Shown: positions 23,007 to 30,131 of the stretch, piece by piece
How the letters are laid out: each line of letters starts with the position of its first letter
How positions within the stretch are numbered: the first letter of the stretch is position 1
From: a virus
Strand: one strand, 5' to 3'
DNA: 32,121 nucleotides
Virus record (IMG/VR): IMGVR_UViG_3300032070_000779
Location: 1 to 32,121 of that record
Program-made: the position numbers and the translations under genes
Notes under the pieces: model-generated
What the model saw: only the letters and a program-made list of their open reading frames with translations
Database searches by the model: none
Told to the model about the DNA's origin: nothing

Positions 23007-23017
23007 AAGGGCACGGT

Positions 23018-23458
23018 ATGACTGAGAATAACGTGCTCATCAGTCAGGTTTTGCAGGTAAATTGGACGTTAGCCTCGCCAGCAGCTAGCGATATTCTTTG
23101 GGAAACAACACGAGTCGATACAGTTTCTTTTCTTGCTAGCAGCAAAAAACAGGGGGTCAGCTGCTACAATCCTACAGGAGCTCTCCAGAACGATCCGTTA
23201 AGCCGGGAAGCTTGGCTCGAACACGAAAGAATAATCGTCGACGTACTTGTGAAGGTTTCAACTACTCCTCAGGCAGCCGCAGACGTCCGAAAGCTCATTC
23301 GCGACGAGGTCTACAGGATCCTTCACACAAAAGAGCTAGGCATATCTGGAATTGCAGATGTTTATGTTGAAAGAGAAATTACGAAGGTTGAAGGATCTGA
23401 TTTGGTGCGGTTGACGCTTCAGGTAGCATGCGTCAATTTTCATGTAGTTCCAACTTGA
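23018..23458 (+). CDS. Tail terminator / tail-completion protein
   Basis: 146 residues. Alpha-beta plan: strand EHERIIVDVLVKVST, helix QAAADVRKLIRDEVYRIL, strands ADVYVEREITKVEGSDLVRLTLQVACVNF, like tail terminator proteins (lambda gpU, DUF3168-type) that cap the tail tube and join it to the head. Position before the HK97 gp10-like gene and tail tube agrees. Sequence-level assignment is by plan, not identity. Confidence 0.6.
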   Translation: MTENNVLISQVLQVNWTLASPAASDILWETTRVDTVSFLASSKKQGVSCYNPTGALQNDPLSREAWLEHERIIVDVLVKVSTTPQAAADVRKLIRDEVYRILHTKELGISGIADVYVEREITKVEGSDLVRLTLQVACVNFHVVPT

Positions 23459-23469
23459 GGGTTGACGTC

Positions 23470-23841
23470 TTGAGCATATCCTTCCAGGCAAGCGTACGAG
23501 GCGGCACAGAACTAGTTTTGAATCTTAACCGTTTTAGCGACGCGCTCAAAGAGAATGTACAGAGCAGCCTGGCACTCGTGGGCCTTCGTATTCTTGAGGA
23601 TATGAGAAGTTTCACGCCGGTACGTACCGGCTTTTTGCTGAGCACGGAGAACATGGAAGAGGTTGGTTCATGTGCCTTCATCATTTACGCGCGCGCTTTC
23701 TACGCGCCCTACGTCGAATGGGGCACAAGACGGATGGCTGCTAGATTATTCATGACCCGAGCGTTTGAGCTGCATAGAGATGAGGTGCAGCAGGAAATCT
23801 GGAATGGAATAGCAGGTCTTGCCTCGCAAATGCTTAGGTGA
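23470..23841 (+). CDS. HK97 gp10-like neck/tail-completion protein
   Basis: 123 residues from TTG 23470 (GAGGGTTGA upstream, 11 nt after the previous stop); a start at 23428 inside the previous gene is possible. The family signature is clear: RGGTELVLNLNRF, helix ALVGLRILEDMRSFTPVRTGFLLST, then FYAPYVEWGTRRMAARLFMTRAF, matching (T)PVxTGxLrxS ... YaxyvExGT ... pFmxpA of PF04883. Helps join tail to head. Confidence 0.8.
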   Translation: MSISFQASVRGGTELVLNLNRFSDALKENVQSSLALVGLRILEDMRSFTPVRTGFLLSTENMEEVGSCAFIIYARAFYAPYVEWGTRRMAARLFMTRAFELHRDEVQQEIWNGIAGLASQMLR

Positions 23842-23847
23842 AGCTTC

Positions 23848-24393
23848 TTGGACAAGTGGGTCAAGCTTCACATACGAAAGAAACTGCTCAATATGGCCGT
23901 ACGCTTTCTCAACCATCTCCTGCCAGATCCAAGGCCTACATATCCTCAGACACAGCTCCTCGAGCAAGTCTATCAGAAGCTGTTCCAAACTTACAGGATA
24001 GAAACATATTGCGGTCGCTTCGATGACGTTCCCCGCCAGACGTTGGAGCACTTGCGCGATCGGCACTTCTTGAATATTCTGGAGCTCAGCCGGAAAGCCT
24101 TGATATACCTTGCCGACACGGACAGGTATTATCGTCAATGGCTAGGTCTTTTCCTGCTTCTCACGCACGACGTTCTCAATGAGTATGCAGAGTGTTTGAC
24201 TTTTGAAGAGGCTTGCCGGCAGATTAATGGCCAGTGGGATTATGGCTTGGATGAACGTATTTTTGAACACTTTTTTGCGGGTCATAGGCGCGAGGCGCAG
24301 GAGATTGTTCTCTGCAACTATCTGCACAATCTCGTCACGATAAACTTGAATCGAGGTGAGAAACGTAATGAGCACCCCCTTAGTAGGTCGTAA
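23848..24393 (+). CDS. Helical tail-region protein, unknown
   Basis: 181 residues from TTG 23848, with AGGTGA 6 nt upstream. Almost wholly helical and rich in aromatic and charged residues (for example YYRQWLGLFLLLTHDVLNEY, FEHFFAGHRREAQEIVLCNYLHN). No known motif. It overlaps the tail tube gene by 26 nt, so it belongs to the tail operon. Confidence 0.6.
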   Translation: MDKWVKLHIRKKLLNMAVRFLNHLLPDPRPTYPQTQLLEQVYQKLFQTYRIETYCGRFDDVPRQTLEHLRDRHFLNILELSRKALIYLADTDRYYRQWLGLFLLLTHDVLNEYAECLTFEEACRQINGQWDYGLDERIFEHFFAGHRREAQEIVLCNYLHNLVTINLNRGEKRNEHPLSRS

Positions 24394-24766
24394 CGGCGTT
24401 ATCCAGGCAAGCGCAGGCTCCGCAGTCACTATAGGCTTCGTTCAAGGCTTCACGGATGAAATGAGCGTTGACCTGATCAAAGAGTACGCATTAGCAAGTG
24501 ACAAGCCTAGCATCTTGGAAGATGGGAATAAGCACTTCAAATTCAGCATTGACAAGATGTTCATCGACAAGGTTTATCAGCAGTATGTTTACGGTGGCAC
24601 AAGCGTGGACATAATCATCGCGCCAGCAGGCACTGGAACGGGCAAGGAAAAATGGACGTACAAGACTTGCACTTTCACGGCATGGAGCATGAAGGTTGAC
24701 CAGAAAGGCATCGTAAGCGAAAAAGTAGCCGGAGAAGCCAGCGACATCGTAATAAGCGCATTCTAA
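24368..24766 (+). CDS. Major tail tube protein (probable)
   Basis: 132 residues from ATG 24368 with GAGGTGAGA upstream. Beta-rich sequence with GNRNGVIQ-type start, FVQGFTDEMSVDLIKEYALASDKPSILEDGNKHFKFSIDKMFID and EKWTYKTCTFTAWSMKVDQKGIVSEKVAGEASDIVIS, which fits small tail tube proteins of siphoviruses (a beta-sandwich with a tube-binding loop). Location directly before the tail chaperone and tape measure supports it strongly. Confidence 0.65.
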   Translation: MSTPLVGRNGVIQASAGSAVTIGFVQGFTDEMSVDLIKEYALASDKPSILEDGNKHFKFSIDKMFIDKVYQQYVYGGTSVDIIIAPAGTGTGKEKWTYKTCTFTAWSMKVDQKGIVSEKVAGEASDIVISAF

Positions 24767-24772
24767 ACCTTT

Positions 24773-24791
24773 CCCCCCTCTTTTTCAGAGG
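24773..24791 (+). terminator. Partial terminator after the tail tube gene
   Basis: C6 (24773-24778), then TC and T5; CCTCT-TTTTC-AGAGG at 24777-24791 can also form a short hairpin. Placed 7 nt after the tail tube stop, it may lower transcription of chaperone and tape measure relative to the tube protein. Confidence 0.45.
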
Positions 24792-24830
24792 ATAATAATC
24801 ACGTTCATATAACGATTTGAGGTGAAAACT

Positions 24831-25286
24831 TTGAAGGAAGGAGAAATTGACTGGGCTAGAGTTACTGAGATGCAGCAGCGGTTAGAAGAGCTTGAAGCTG
24901 AGAAACGAGAACGCACGAAAATCTTCAATCCGAAAGAGCTTGTCCGGAAAGCAAAGCAGATACGCGAAATTGTAGATGAGGACCTTGGCACGATCCGGTA
25001 TGTGCTGCTGAGTTACAATGAGCTCATCGAGCTTGCTGAGAAGTACAAGGACAACAGGGACAGGAGCATAGCATTGCTGTGGAAGCAGCTAGCGCCTGCG
25101 AATGAAGGTTTGACGTTTGAGGAAGTCAAGGAGATGCCTTACGAGGTTGTCGTGCGTCTCTTGATGAAGTTGCAGACGCAGGGGAGTTTTTTTCCGCAGA
25201 AGAAGCCGTTCTCAGCGAGTGGCTTAGCATTAGTGGATCAGCGCAGGCAATCGGATTCATCGCCCATGAGTACGGATACACCTTAG
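24831..25286 (+). CDS. Tail assembly chaperone, short form (gpG-like)
   Basis: 151 residues from TTG 24831, since GAGGTGA ends 5 nt upstream (a GTG at 24822 would sit inside it). Charged helical N-terminus (RVTEMQQRLEELEAEKRERTKIF), then a compact helical body (IREIVDEDLGTIRYVLLSYNELIELAEKY ... FEEVKEMPYEVVVRLLMKLQTQ). After residue ~119 the zero frame turns to low-quality sequence (FFPQKKPFSASGLALVDQ ...), whereas the -1 frame continues well. As in lambda gpG, two products guide tape-measure assembly in the tail. Confidence 0.75.
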   Translation: MKEGEIDWARVTEMQQRLEELEAEKRERTKIFNPKELVRKAKQIREIVDEDLGTIRYVLLSYNELIELAEKYKDNRDRSIALLWKQLAPANEGLTFEEVKEMPYEVVVRLLMKLQTQGSFFPQKKPFSASGLALVDQRRQSDSSPMSTDTP

Positions 25287-25363
25287 AGTACATTGGAAGC
25301 TTGACGCCTTTCCAAATTCAGTTCTTAATCGAATGGCCTAAGTGGTATCAGCAGAGAAAATAA
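24831..25363 (+). CDS. Tail assembly chaperone, -1 frameshifted long form (gpGT-like)
   Basis: About 177 residues: 121 codons in frame 0, then slippage back one base on T7 at 25187-25193 and 56 codons in the -1 frame to TAA at 25361-25363. The -1 extension reads SAEEAVLSEWLSISGSAQAI, then a helix with HEYGYTLEYIGSLTPFQIQFL, ending WYQQRK: a well-formed domain with the 'EYGYTxExIxxLTPxQIxxL' plan common in phage tail chaperones. It stops 13 nt before the tape measure ATG, exactly where gpGT-type products end. The spliced annotation is: join 24831-25193 with 25193-25363. Confidence 0.75.
25187..25193 (+). promoter_or_regulatory. Slippery heptamer for -1 frameshifting
   Basis: T-TTT-TTT in the frame AGT-TTT-TTT-CCG, the X-XXY-YYZ form; both tRNAs keep full pairing after slipping back one base. 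GGGGAG lies directly upstream. Only a weak stem (GCC/GGC with CTC/GAG) is seen downstream, so no strong stimulator is evident. Confidence 0.7.
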
Positions 25364-25376
25364 TGAGGAGCCTTGA

Positions 25377-27278
25377 ATGAGCAGCAGTGAAGTAGAGATC
25401 CACCTTGTCGCGTATGACGAGGCTTCAGAGATCATTGCTAATGTAGGCGCCACTATGCAGGGCACGCTTAATGATGTTGAAGGCAGCACGCAGGGAGTTG
25501 CCGCCGCAAATGAAGAGCTCAAGACAAGCTTTTCAAGTTCCGCGATGAGCATGAACAGCCTTGCCATGGCGGGAATGGGCTTGTATATGAGTTATGACAG
25601 GATTGAGCAAGCTCAGGTTCGCGTCGATAGGGCAAACCTTATGGTTCAAAGAAGCACGGAAACCCTTGAAAAAGCTCAAACAGCCTATAACGACGTTATC
25701 GCCAAATACGGTCCAGCCAGTACGCAAGCTAAAGATGCGTTGGATAAGCTGAGCATTGCCCAGAACGCCTATAACGTAGCTGTTGAAAGGGCTCAGCTGT
25801 CTAGTCAGAACTTGAACAATTCCATGATGTTCGCGGCGCTCTCAGTAATTCCCAGCCTTATCAGCATCATAAGCATAGTATCCAACGCAACGGAAATCTG
25901 GGCTGGCGTACAGGTTGCGTTGAACGCTGTTATGGATGCAAACCCCATCTTCCTCGTCATCGCAGCAATCGCAGCCCTCGTAGCGGGGATCATCTATGCG
26001 TACAATACGTGTGAGACTTTTCGGAATGGTATCAATGCTCTTGGAAGTGATCTGGCTGCTGTTGGCAGTGCTATTGCAGGGGCTGTTTCAGGCTTTGTCG
26101 GCTGGGTTACGGGAGCTAATAATGCTTCTGTAGCAACTGCGAAAGTTGATGAAGTTGTTGCCAAGACCTCTAAGACTATACAAGCGTTCGGACAAGATAT
26201 GGACAATGCTGGGAACATGACTATCAAATACGTTGCCGCTCAGCAACAGGTCCTGGCAAATCTCTCGCCTCTCGAGATGAGTCTCAGCGACCTCAAAGAA
26301 CAGTTTATCATGACGTCAAGCTCGGCGGATACGTATGACGTGAAACTGAAGAATCTTGCTGACAGCAAAAAGCAGCTTATCACCGCAACGGACCAGATGC
26401 TCGGCGAACTAGGAAAGGAAGAGACCGGGTTAGAAGTCACTTACGGTCTAAACTACAAGAACACGGATGCGTACAAGTCTTTGCAACAGCAAATCGACAA
26501 CGTGATAGGCAGTAAAGAAGCTCTTCTGGGAGAGTATGACAAGGAAATTGCGAAGATCAACCAGATTCCAGCCGTGATAAACGAGCAACTCGTTAACAAG
26601 GCTCAGGCGGATATACAAGCGTTCAAGGACTGTTCAACGGGCAAGATGTCTAGTCTGGCAGATGAATCTACGGACAAGATGAGTGTTATGGCCAGCGACG
26701 TAACCGACCTCATTAATCACGGCCTTGTCGGAGAAGCTCAGAACGCTATGCAAGCATACACCAGTTGCAGTACGAATAAAGTGGCTACGATGGCCATGAA
26801 TATCGGTGACACGATTACGAAGATGACGACTGAGCATAACAAGCAGATTAAGCAAATGGCAGATTACGCTGCAATTCTCACGGGAAGCGAGAAAGACGCT
26901 GTTCTAAGCGAGATTGACTCGATGAACAGCCAGTACGAGACGAAGTTGACGCAGCTGCGAGATTGGCAAACGGCGCTGCTGGGCAAAATGAAGACTGAAG
27001 CTGCACAAACCCTTATTCCCGGAGCAGGCGGTGCAGTGAATACTTGGGCAGGTCTAGGCCGTGGAACCTTGGCTGTTCCTGATGGTGGGGGAAGAGCTGT
27101 AAACGTTACCATTACAGCTCCTCTTGTGAATATTGAGGGCAGCGCGGACAAAGCAACAGTTGACCTAGCATCAAAACAGGTCCTGCAGGCTCTACAAACG
27201 ACTATCGTCGAGCCCACGAGCAGCGGTGCAGCGGCAACACAGAAACGTATCAGATCTGGGAGCGTGTTTGTAGCCTAA
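25377..27278 (+). CDS. Tail tape measure protein
   Basis: 633 residues; GAGGAG precedes ATG 25377. Long coiled helices (about 65-140 and 295-400), a hydrophobic central pair of segments (MMFAALSVIPSLISIISIV and PIFLVIAAIAALVAGIIYAY, about 143-205), then helical repeats of the form STDKMSVMASD/CSTNKVATMAMNIGD, and a glycine-rich end. This is the standard tape-measure plan; the longest gene of the tail operon in the right place. At roughly 1.5 angstrom per residue it would set a tail near 95 nm, an inference from the known length rule. Confidence 0.85.
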   Translation: MSSSEVEIHLVAYDEASEIIANVGATMQGTLNDVEGSTQGVAAANEELKTSFSSSAMSMNSLAMAGMGLYMSYDRIEQAQVRVDRANLMVQRSTETLEKAQTAYNDVIAKYGPASTQAKDALDKLSIAQNAYNVAVERAQLSSQNLNNSMMFAALSVIPSLISIISIVSNATEIWAGVQVALNAVMDANPIFLVIAAIAALVAGIIYAYNTCETFRNGINALGSDLAAVGSAIAGAVSGFVGWVTGANNASVATAKVDEVVAKTSKTIQAFGQDMDNAGNMTIKYVAAQQQVLANLSPLEMSLSDLKEQFIMTSSSADTYDVKLKNLADSKKQLITATDQMLGELGKEETGLEVTYGLNYKNTDAYKSLQQQIDNVIGSKEALLGEYDKEIAKINQIPAVINEQLVNKAQADIQAFKDCSTGKMSSLADESTDKMSVMASDVTDLINHGLVGEAQNAMQAYTSCSTNKVATMAMNIGDTITKMTTEHNKQIKQMADYAAILTGSEKDAVLSEIDSMNSQYETKLTQLRDWQTALLGKMKTEAAQTLIPGAGGAVNTWAGLGRGTLAVPDGGGRAVNVTITAPLVNIEGSADKATVDLASKQVLQALQTTIVEPTSSGAAATQKRIRSGSVFVA

Positions 27279-28291
27279 TGCCGATTCTAGCTGAACAGGA
27301 AAGACTCGTAGCGCAGGAAAGCAACCTCATTAACGACCCGACGCAATACCCTTATAACACGCAGGCTGCCTGGGGCACGATGCATGATTATGGCAACGTA
27401 GTATTAGCTGTTGCCGGAATCTTGCTCATCAAGCTTGACATCTTGCTAAATGGCTCTATAGGATATGTACGCGTAAAGGTTGGTTCCAACTACGTTTTTG
27501 GGCTTGAGCCAACAGGAGTTTATACATCCTATGGGCTTGCCATTTGGTTAGCAGCCGGCACGTATGACGTGAAGGTTGAGGGGTACGTATCATCTGCAGC
27601 CTACACAGTTGCCATCAAGAATTTCCAAGCAGGCCTAAGCGCCTTCAATGACCAGCAAGGCGCCAGCGTCCGCACCTATAGCACAGGCATCGCTCTCACA
27701 GTTGCAAATCGTAACACGCCTGTGGGCGCTCTTCAAAAGGCTACTTATCTAGTTCAATGTTTCGCCTCAACAGCCGGGGGAGAGACGAACTTTGAGAATA
27801 TCGACGACAACCTCACGAATGGCGTAAGCATTTCTGTTGATGCTGCTCAGATTTCTTGGGATGAACGCAATCAAGACGCGGATGCTGTGGGTTGTGCAAG
27901 TGCAAAGACTGCAGGATCCTTCGCTGTTGGATCGAGCCATACGGTGACAATAAGCAAGCGCAACGCCAGCACGGCAGTCACCATAAGCATAATCGCCTGT
28001 CCATGGATTCTCCCGAACGTAGTACATATACCTGTCAACATTTACTTCAGTCAAGGGTCAACGCTCTACTGTATCCTTGAGCCTTGGTTCCTGAATCCAG
28101 CAAAGTTCGCGGGAGTCGGCGTCATCCACGGAGTAACTTTTGGAGTTGCTGATGATTATTACAATAGCCTCTCAGGCGCGGATCTCGTAAACTTCACGTA
28201 CATGATGGACATCATTGATGTCTCAAACAACAATCTTATCGTGTACGGTCTCGGCGGTTGCATAGGCGTAATCGCTGTTGACGCAAGGTGA
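27278..28291 (+). CDS. Distal tail / baseplate structural protein
   Basis: 337 residues; its ATG shares one base with the tape measure stop (TAATG). Two beta-rich halves: the first with VRVKVGSNYVFGLEPTGVYTSYGLAIWLAAGTYDVKVEG, the second with ATYLVQCFASTAGGETNFENIDDNLTNGVSI and repeated strands. No enzymatic motif. Being the first gene after the tape measure it likely forms the tail tip or baseplate hub. No homolog recognised. Confidence 0.55.
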   Translation: MPILAEQERLVAQESNLINDPTQYPYNTQAAWGTMHDYGNVVLAVAGILLIKLDILLNGSIGYVRVKVGSNYVFGLEPTGVYTSYGLAIWLAAGTYDVKVEGYVSSAAYTVAIKNFQAGLSAFNDQQGASVRTYSTGIALTVANRNTPVGALQKATYLVQCFASTAGGETNFENIDDNLTNGVSISVDAAQISWDERNQDADAVGCASAKTAGSFAVGSSHTVTISKRNASTAVTISIIACPWILPNVVHIPVNIYFSQGSTLYCILEPWFLNPAKFAGVGVIHGVTFGVADDYYNSLSGADLVNFTYMMDIIDVSNNNLIVYGLGGCIGVIAVDAR

Positions 28292-28296
28292 TTTGA

Positions 28297-28662
28297 ATGG
28301 GCACAACTCTTGACGGGTCTACTTTAACAGTGACGAAATGGTCAGAAGGAGTTGCTGTTCAAGCGAGCCAGTGGGATGCTTGGAGCAGCAGCCAATACAA
28401 ACGCAAGGTAAAGGTGTATGGCATTGTCAGAACGTACACGATAACCTTCGTGGAAAACAATGTTTCATGGGCTAGCAGCTTAGCTCTCAAGTTTGAAACT
28501 GATGCCGTGAACGGGTCCTATGTTACCCTTTACAGCGATAGTGCGCAGCGTCCTGTAAACCCTGGTGTGAGCGTTTACGTTTTAGGAGTGCAGTTTGACA
28601 TGGAAAACCTGGCAGGAAAGAACGTCAGGAAAATTACGGTGACAGTTCAAGAAGCACAGTAG
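28297..28662 (+). CDS. Small beta-rich tail tip protein
   Basis: 121 residues with AGGTGATTT upstream of ATG 28297. Mostly strands (GTTLDGSTLTVTKWSEG, VYGIVRTYTITFVENN, VSVYVLGVQFDMEN), ending KITVTVQEAQ. It closes the rightward late operon, ahead of a strong hairpin. Size and composition fit a tail tip or fibre-attachment protein; family not recognised. Confidence 0.55.
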   Translation: MGTTLDGSTLTVTKWSEGVAVQASQWDAWSSSQYKRKVKVYGIVRTYTITFVENNVSWASSLALKFETDAVNGSYVTLYSDSAQRPVNPGVSVYVLGVQFDMENLAGKNVRKITVTVQEAQ

Positions 28663-28673
28663 CCTTTTTGAGT

Positions 28674-28754
28674 GGAGCTGACACCGGATTTTCAGAAAGG
28701 CTATTTCTGAAAACCTTTTTTTACAAGTGAGAAAGGATTTCCGGTGCCCGCTCC
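28674..28754 (+). terminator. Three-way-junction hairpin at the end of the late operon
   Basis: Outer stem GGAGC/GCTCC (28674-28678 with 28750-28754) and CACCGG/CCGGTG (28682-28687 with 28741-28746). Inside are two hairpins: TTTTCAGAAA/TTTCTGAAAA (28689-28698 with 28704-28713) and CCTTT/AAAGG (28714-28718 with 28732-28736). A T7 run (28716-28722) lies inside. It probably ends or protects the 3' end of late mRNA; a separate small RNA is possible. Confidence 0.55.
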
Positions 28755-28807
28755 AATCTGTCTGGAGTGCTTCTAAGTGTTAAAGTTTTCCTTTTTCGCG
28801 AAGAACC

Positions 28808-28826
28808 GCAAAATTAATAAATAAAA
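28808..28826 (+). promoter_or_regulatory. Promoter of the candidate structured RNA
   Basis: CGCAAAATTAATAAATAAAA: an A-rich BRE-like start followed by TTAATAAATA as TATA box, in a marked AT dip. Initiation is expected near 28843-28847, at the start of the structured region. Confidence 0.5.
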
Positions 28827-29378
28827 CGGTTTCTAAGAAGGAACTAGCACGGCGTGACGCTCGCTCGCCTTGAGGAAGGCGATATGCCTGAAGAGCTTTT
28901 CACCCTCGGGGTCACCGGGGCTAGAAAATGAGCTTCAGGCAATCCTCAAATCAATGCGTACTCAGCGTCCAAAACTGCTGAGTTCACGATGCACTTAGGG
29001 GGGCTGGCTCTTACGCACATAGGCTACCGTGAAAACCAGACTGCGAAAGCAGGCTATTCGGGTGCAAGTGTAAGGGTAGGTTCAGACCGTAACAGCTCTC
29101 CGCCCTTTGGGTTAAGGGAGAAACGTATTAGAGGCGCAAGCCGGTGACGAGCGACACTCCCACAACCTATATCATGTTAGCACCTTAGGGTTAGCTGGAC
29201 TCAAAAGGGAGACCACGCTTAAGGCTAAACTCTGAGTAAGCTCAGGACGGGAGCCCCCGGTGTTCCATTGAGGATTCCGCATTAGAGGAACAGAACTAAA
29301 CCTGCTAGTGTGAGAATGGGATGCGGTGTGATTGACCTGAGGGTTAGGCTCAAGACCGTAACAGCCAATCCGCATAAA

Positions 29379-29397
29379 TATGCCACGTGGCATAATC
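29379..29397 (+). repeat. parS-like palindrome, copy 3
   Basis: TATGCCACGTGGCATAATC, identical to the copies at 5348-5366 (minus strand) and 19728-19746. It lies at the 3' end of the candidate structured RNA, directly before its terminator, and between the two convergent arms of the genome. Confidence 0.8.
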
Positions 29398-29405
29398 CCC
29401 TTTTT
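29397..29405 (+). terminator. C-run/T-run terminator
   Basis: C4 then T5 directly after the third parS-like site. Likely 3' end of the candidate RNA. The leftward operon ends from the other side at 29472. Confidence 0.4.
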
Positions 29406-29471
29406 GAGAGTAGAGGAAAAAGAGTGACTTTGTACCTGTTTCGTAGCTATTCTATTTAAGGCTTCTTCTTT

Positions 29472-29828
29472 TCAAGACCAAGACTTTCCTTTTGCCTTTC
29501 TCGTACCAGACATTAGCACTTTCAATCTTTGAGATTCCTTTGCACGGTTTATACCGTATTCTTCTATCATAGATTTGAGCATCTCTTGATGCCCTCGCAG
29601 AAGAGTTACCAGGTTATTACAATCACTAAGAGCTTTTCGATTCTTCTGTATGAGACTCTGAATCTCTCCAAGAGCTTGTTTGTCCTTGTACTCTAGCTGC
29701 ATCTGATATTCAAGATGTTGCTCGTTTCTTGCTAATCGTTTCTGAAGTTTTGCTTCCGCTCGTTCAATGTGTATTATCGTCCAGTTAATGTTGTTGATTG
29801 CGGAAGCCCATTCTTGTTTCCAACACAT
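29472..29828 (-). CDS. Coiled-coil protein, unknown function
   Basis: 118 residues. AGGTGGTGA lies 5 nt before ATG 29828. Nearly all helix with heptad character (NNINWTIIHIERAEAKLQKR ... LGEIQSLIQKNRKALSDCNN ... RGHQEMLKSMIEEY), and a basic tail (SGTRKAKGKSWS). Last gene of the leftward right-arm operon. Likely oligomeric; function unknown. Confidence 0.65.
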   Translation of the reverse strand: MCWKQEWASAINNINWTIIHIERAEAKLQKRLARNEQHLEYQMQLEYKDKQALGEIQSLIQKNRKALSDCNNLVTLLRGHQEMLKSMIEEYGINRAKESQRLKVLMSGTRKAKGKSWS

Positions 29829-29841
29829 TTTTTCACCACCT

Positions 29842-30000
29842 TTAGAAATTGATTATGCTCCGAGGCTTTGGTGCTTTCCAAGGCTTCTTTTTTCCGTTCG
29901 CTCTTGAACTGCAGGGTCTGCATTTTGTAGCTGGCTCTCTTGGCCCTCGAGGAAGCCTTTTTCCGCAGTCAGGACAATGTCTAAGTGTCTCGTGAGGCAT
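29842..30000 (-). CDS. Mini zinc-ribbon protein
   Basis: 52 residues (MPHETLRHCPDCGKRLPRGP...). C9-P-D-C12 and C27-R-P-C30 form a four-cysteine ribbon with an Arg/Lys/Pro-rich tail. AAGGTGG is 4 nt before the ATG. Ten nt separate it from the next upstream gene. Nucleic-acid binding is likely. Confidence 0.6.
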   Translation of the reverse strand: MPHETLRHCPDCGKRLPRGPREPATKCRPCSSRANGKKKPWKAPKPRSIINF

Positions 30001-30009
30001 GTTTCCACC

Positions 30010-30129
30010 TTAGTGGTGGCAACTGCAGTTGCAGAGGCCTGTTCCATCCGTATTGATTCGTCCTTTTGGTCTTGGGAGTCCTTTCTTGTGGCCGCAAAAA
30101 CTGCAGACCTTGCTTTTCTTCTTTTTCAT
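30010..30129 (-). CDS. Mini zinc-binding protein
   Basis: 39 residues (MKKKKSKVCSFCGHKKGLPR...). C9-x2-C12-G-H and the end CNCSCHH supply more than enough zinc ligands; the start is very basic. It begins 3 nt after the stop of the 30132-30317 gene and ends just before the next zinc-ribbon gene. Supported by cysteine spacing and tight packing; too short for most gene finders. Confidence 0.5.
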   Translation of the reverse strand: MKKKKSKVCSFCGHKKGLPRPKGRINTDGTGLCNCSCHH

Positions 30130-30131
30130 TT

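Larger units (their letters stand above)
28845..29405 (+). ncRNA. Candidate large structured non-coding RNA (~560 nt)
   Basis: No convincing ORF in this stretch, but dense helices: TGCCTGAAG/CTTCAGGCA (28885-28893 with 28933-28941) with inner TTTT/AAAA; TGCGTA/TACGCA (28955-28960 with 29012-29017) enclosing ACTCAGC/GCTGAGT (28960-28983 region); CTGC-GAAA-GCAG (29041-29052); GGC-GCAA-GCC (29133-29142); CTGAG-TAAG-CTCAG (29232-29245); TGTTCC/GGAACA (29261-29266 with 29287-29292); ATGCGG/CCGCAT plus ATTG/CAAT near 29318-29376. Two tetraloops are GNRA. It has its own promoter-like box and ends with a C4T5 run. A 13-nt motif, AGACCGTAACAGC, occurs twice. It does not match RNase P, SRP or tRNA landmarks I know; large ornate phage RNAs are an analogy only. 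Confidence 0.5.

Noticed and set aside
28845-29405. RNase P RNA, SRP RNA, tRNA or group I/II intron
   Set aside because: The GAGGAAAGTCC and terminal ACAGAA pairing of RNase P, the SRP helix 8 loop, a tRNA T-arm, and intron domain V or P7 landmarks are not found; short look-alikes such as GGAACAGAA have no matching partner.
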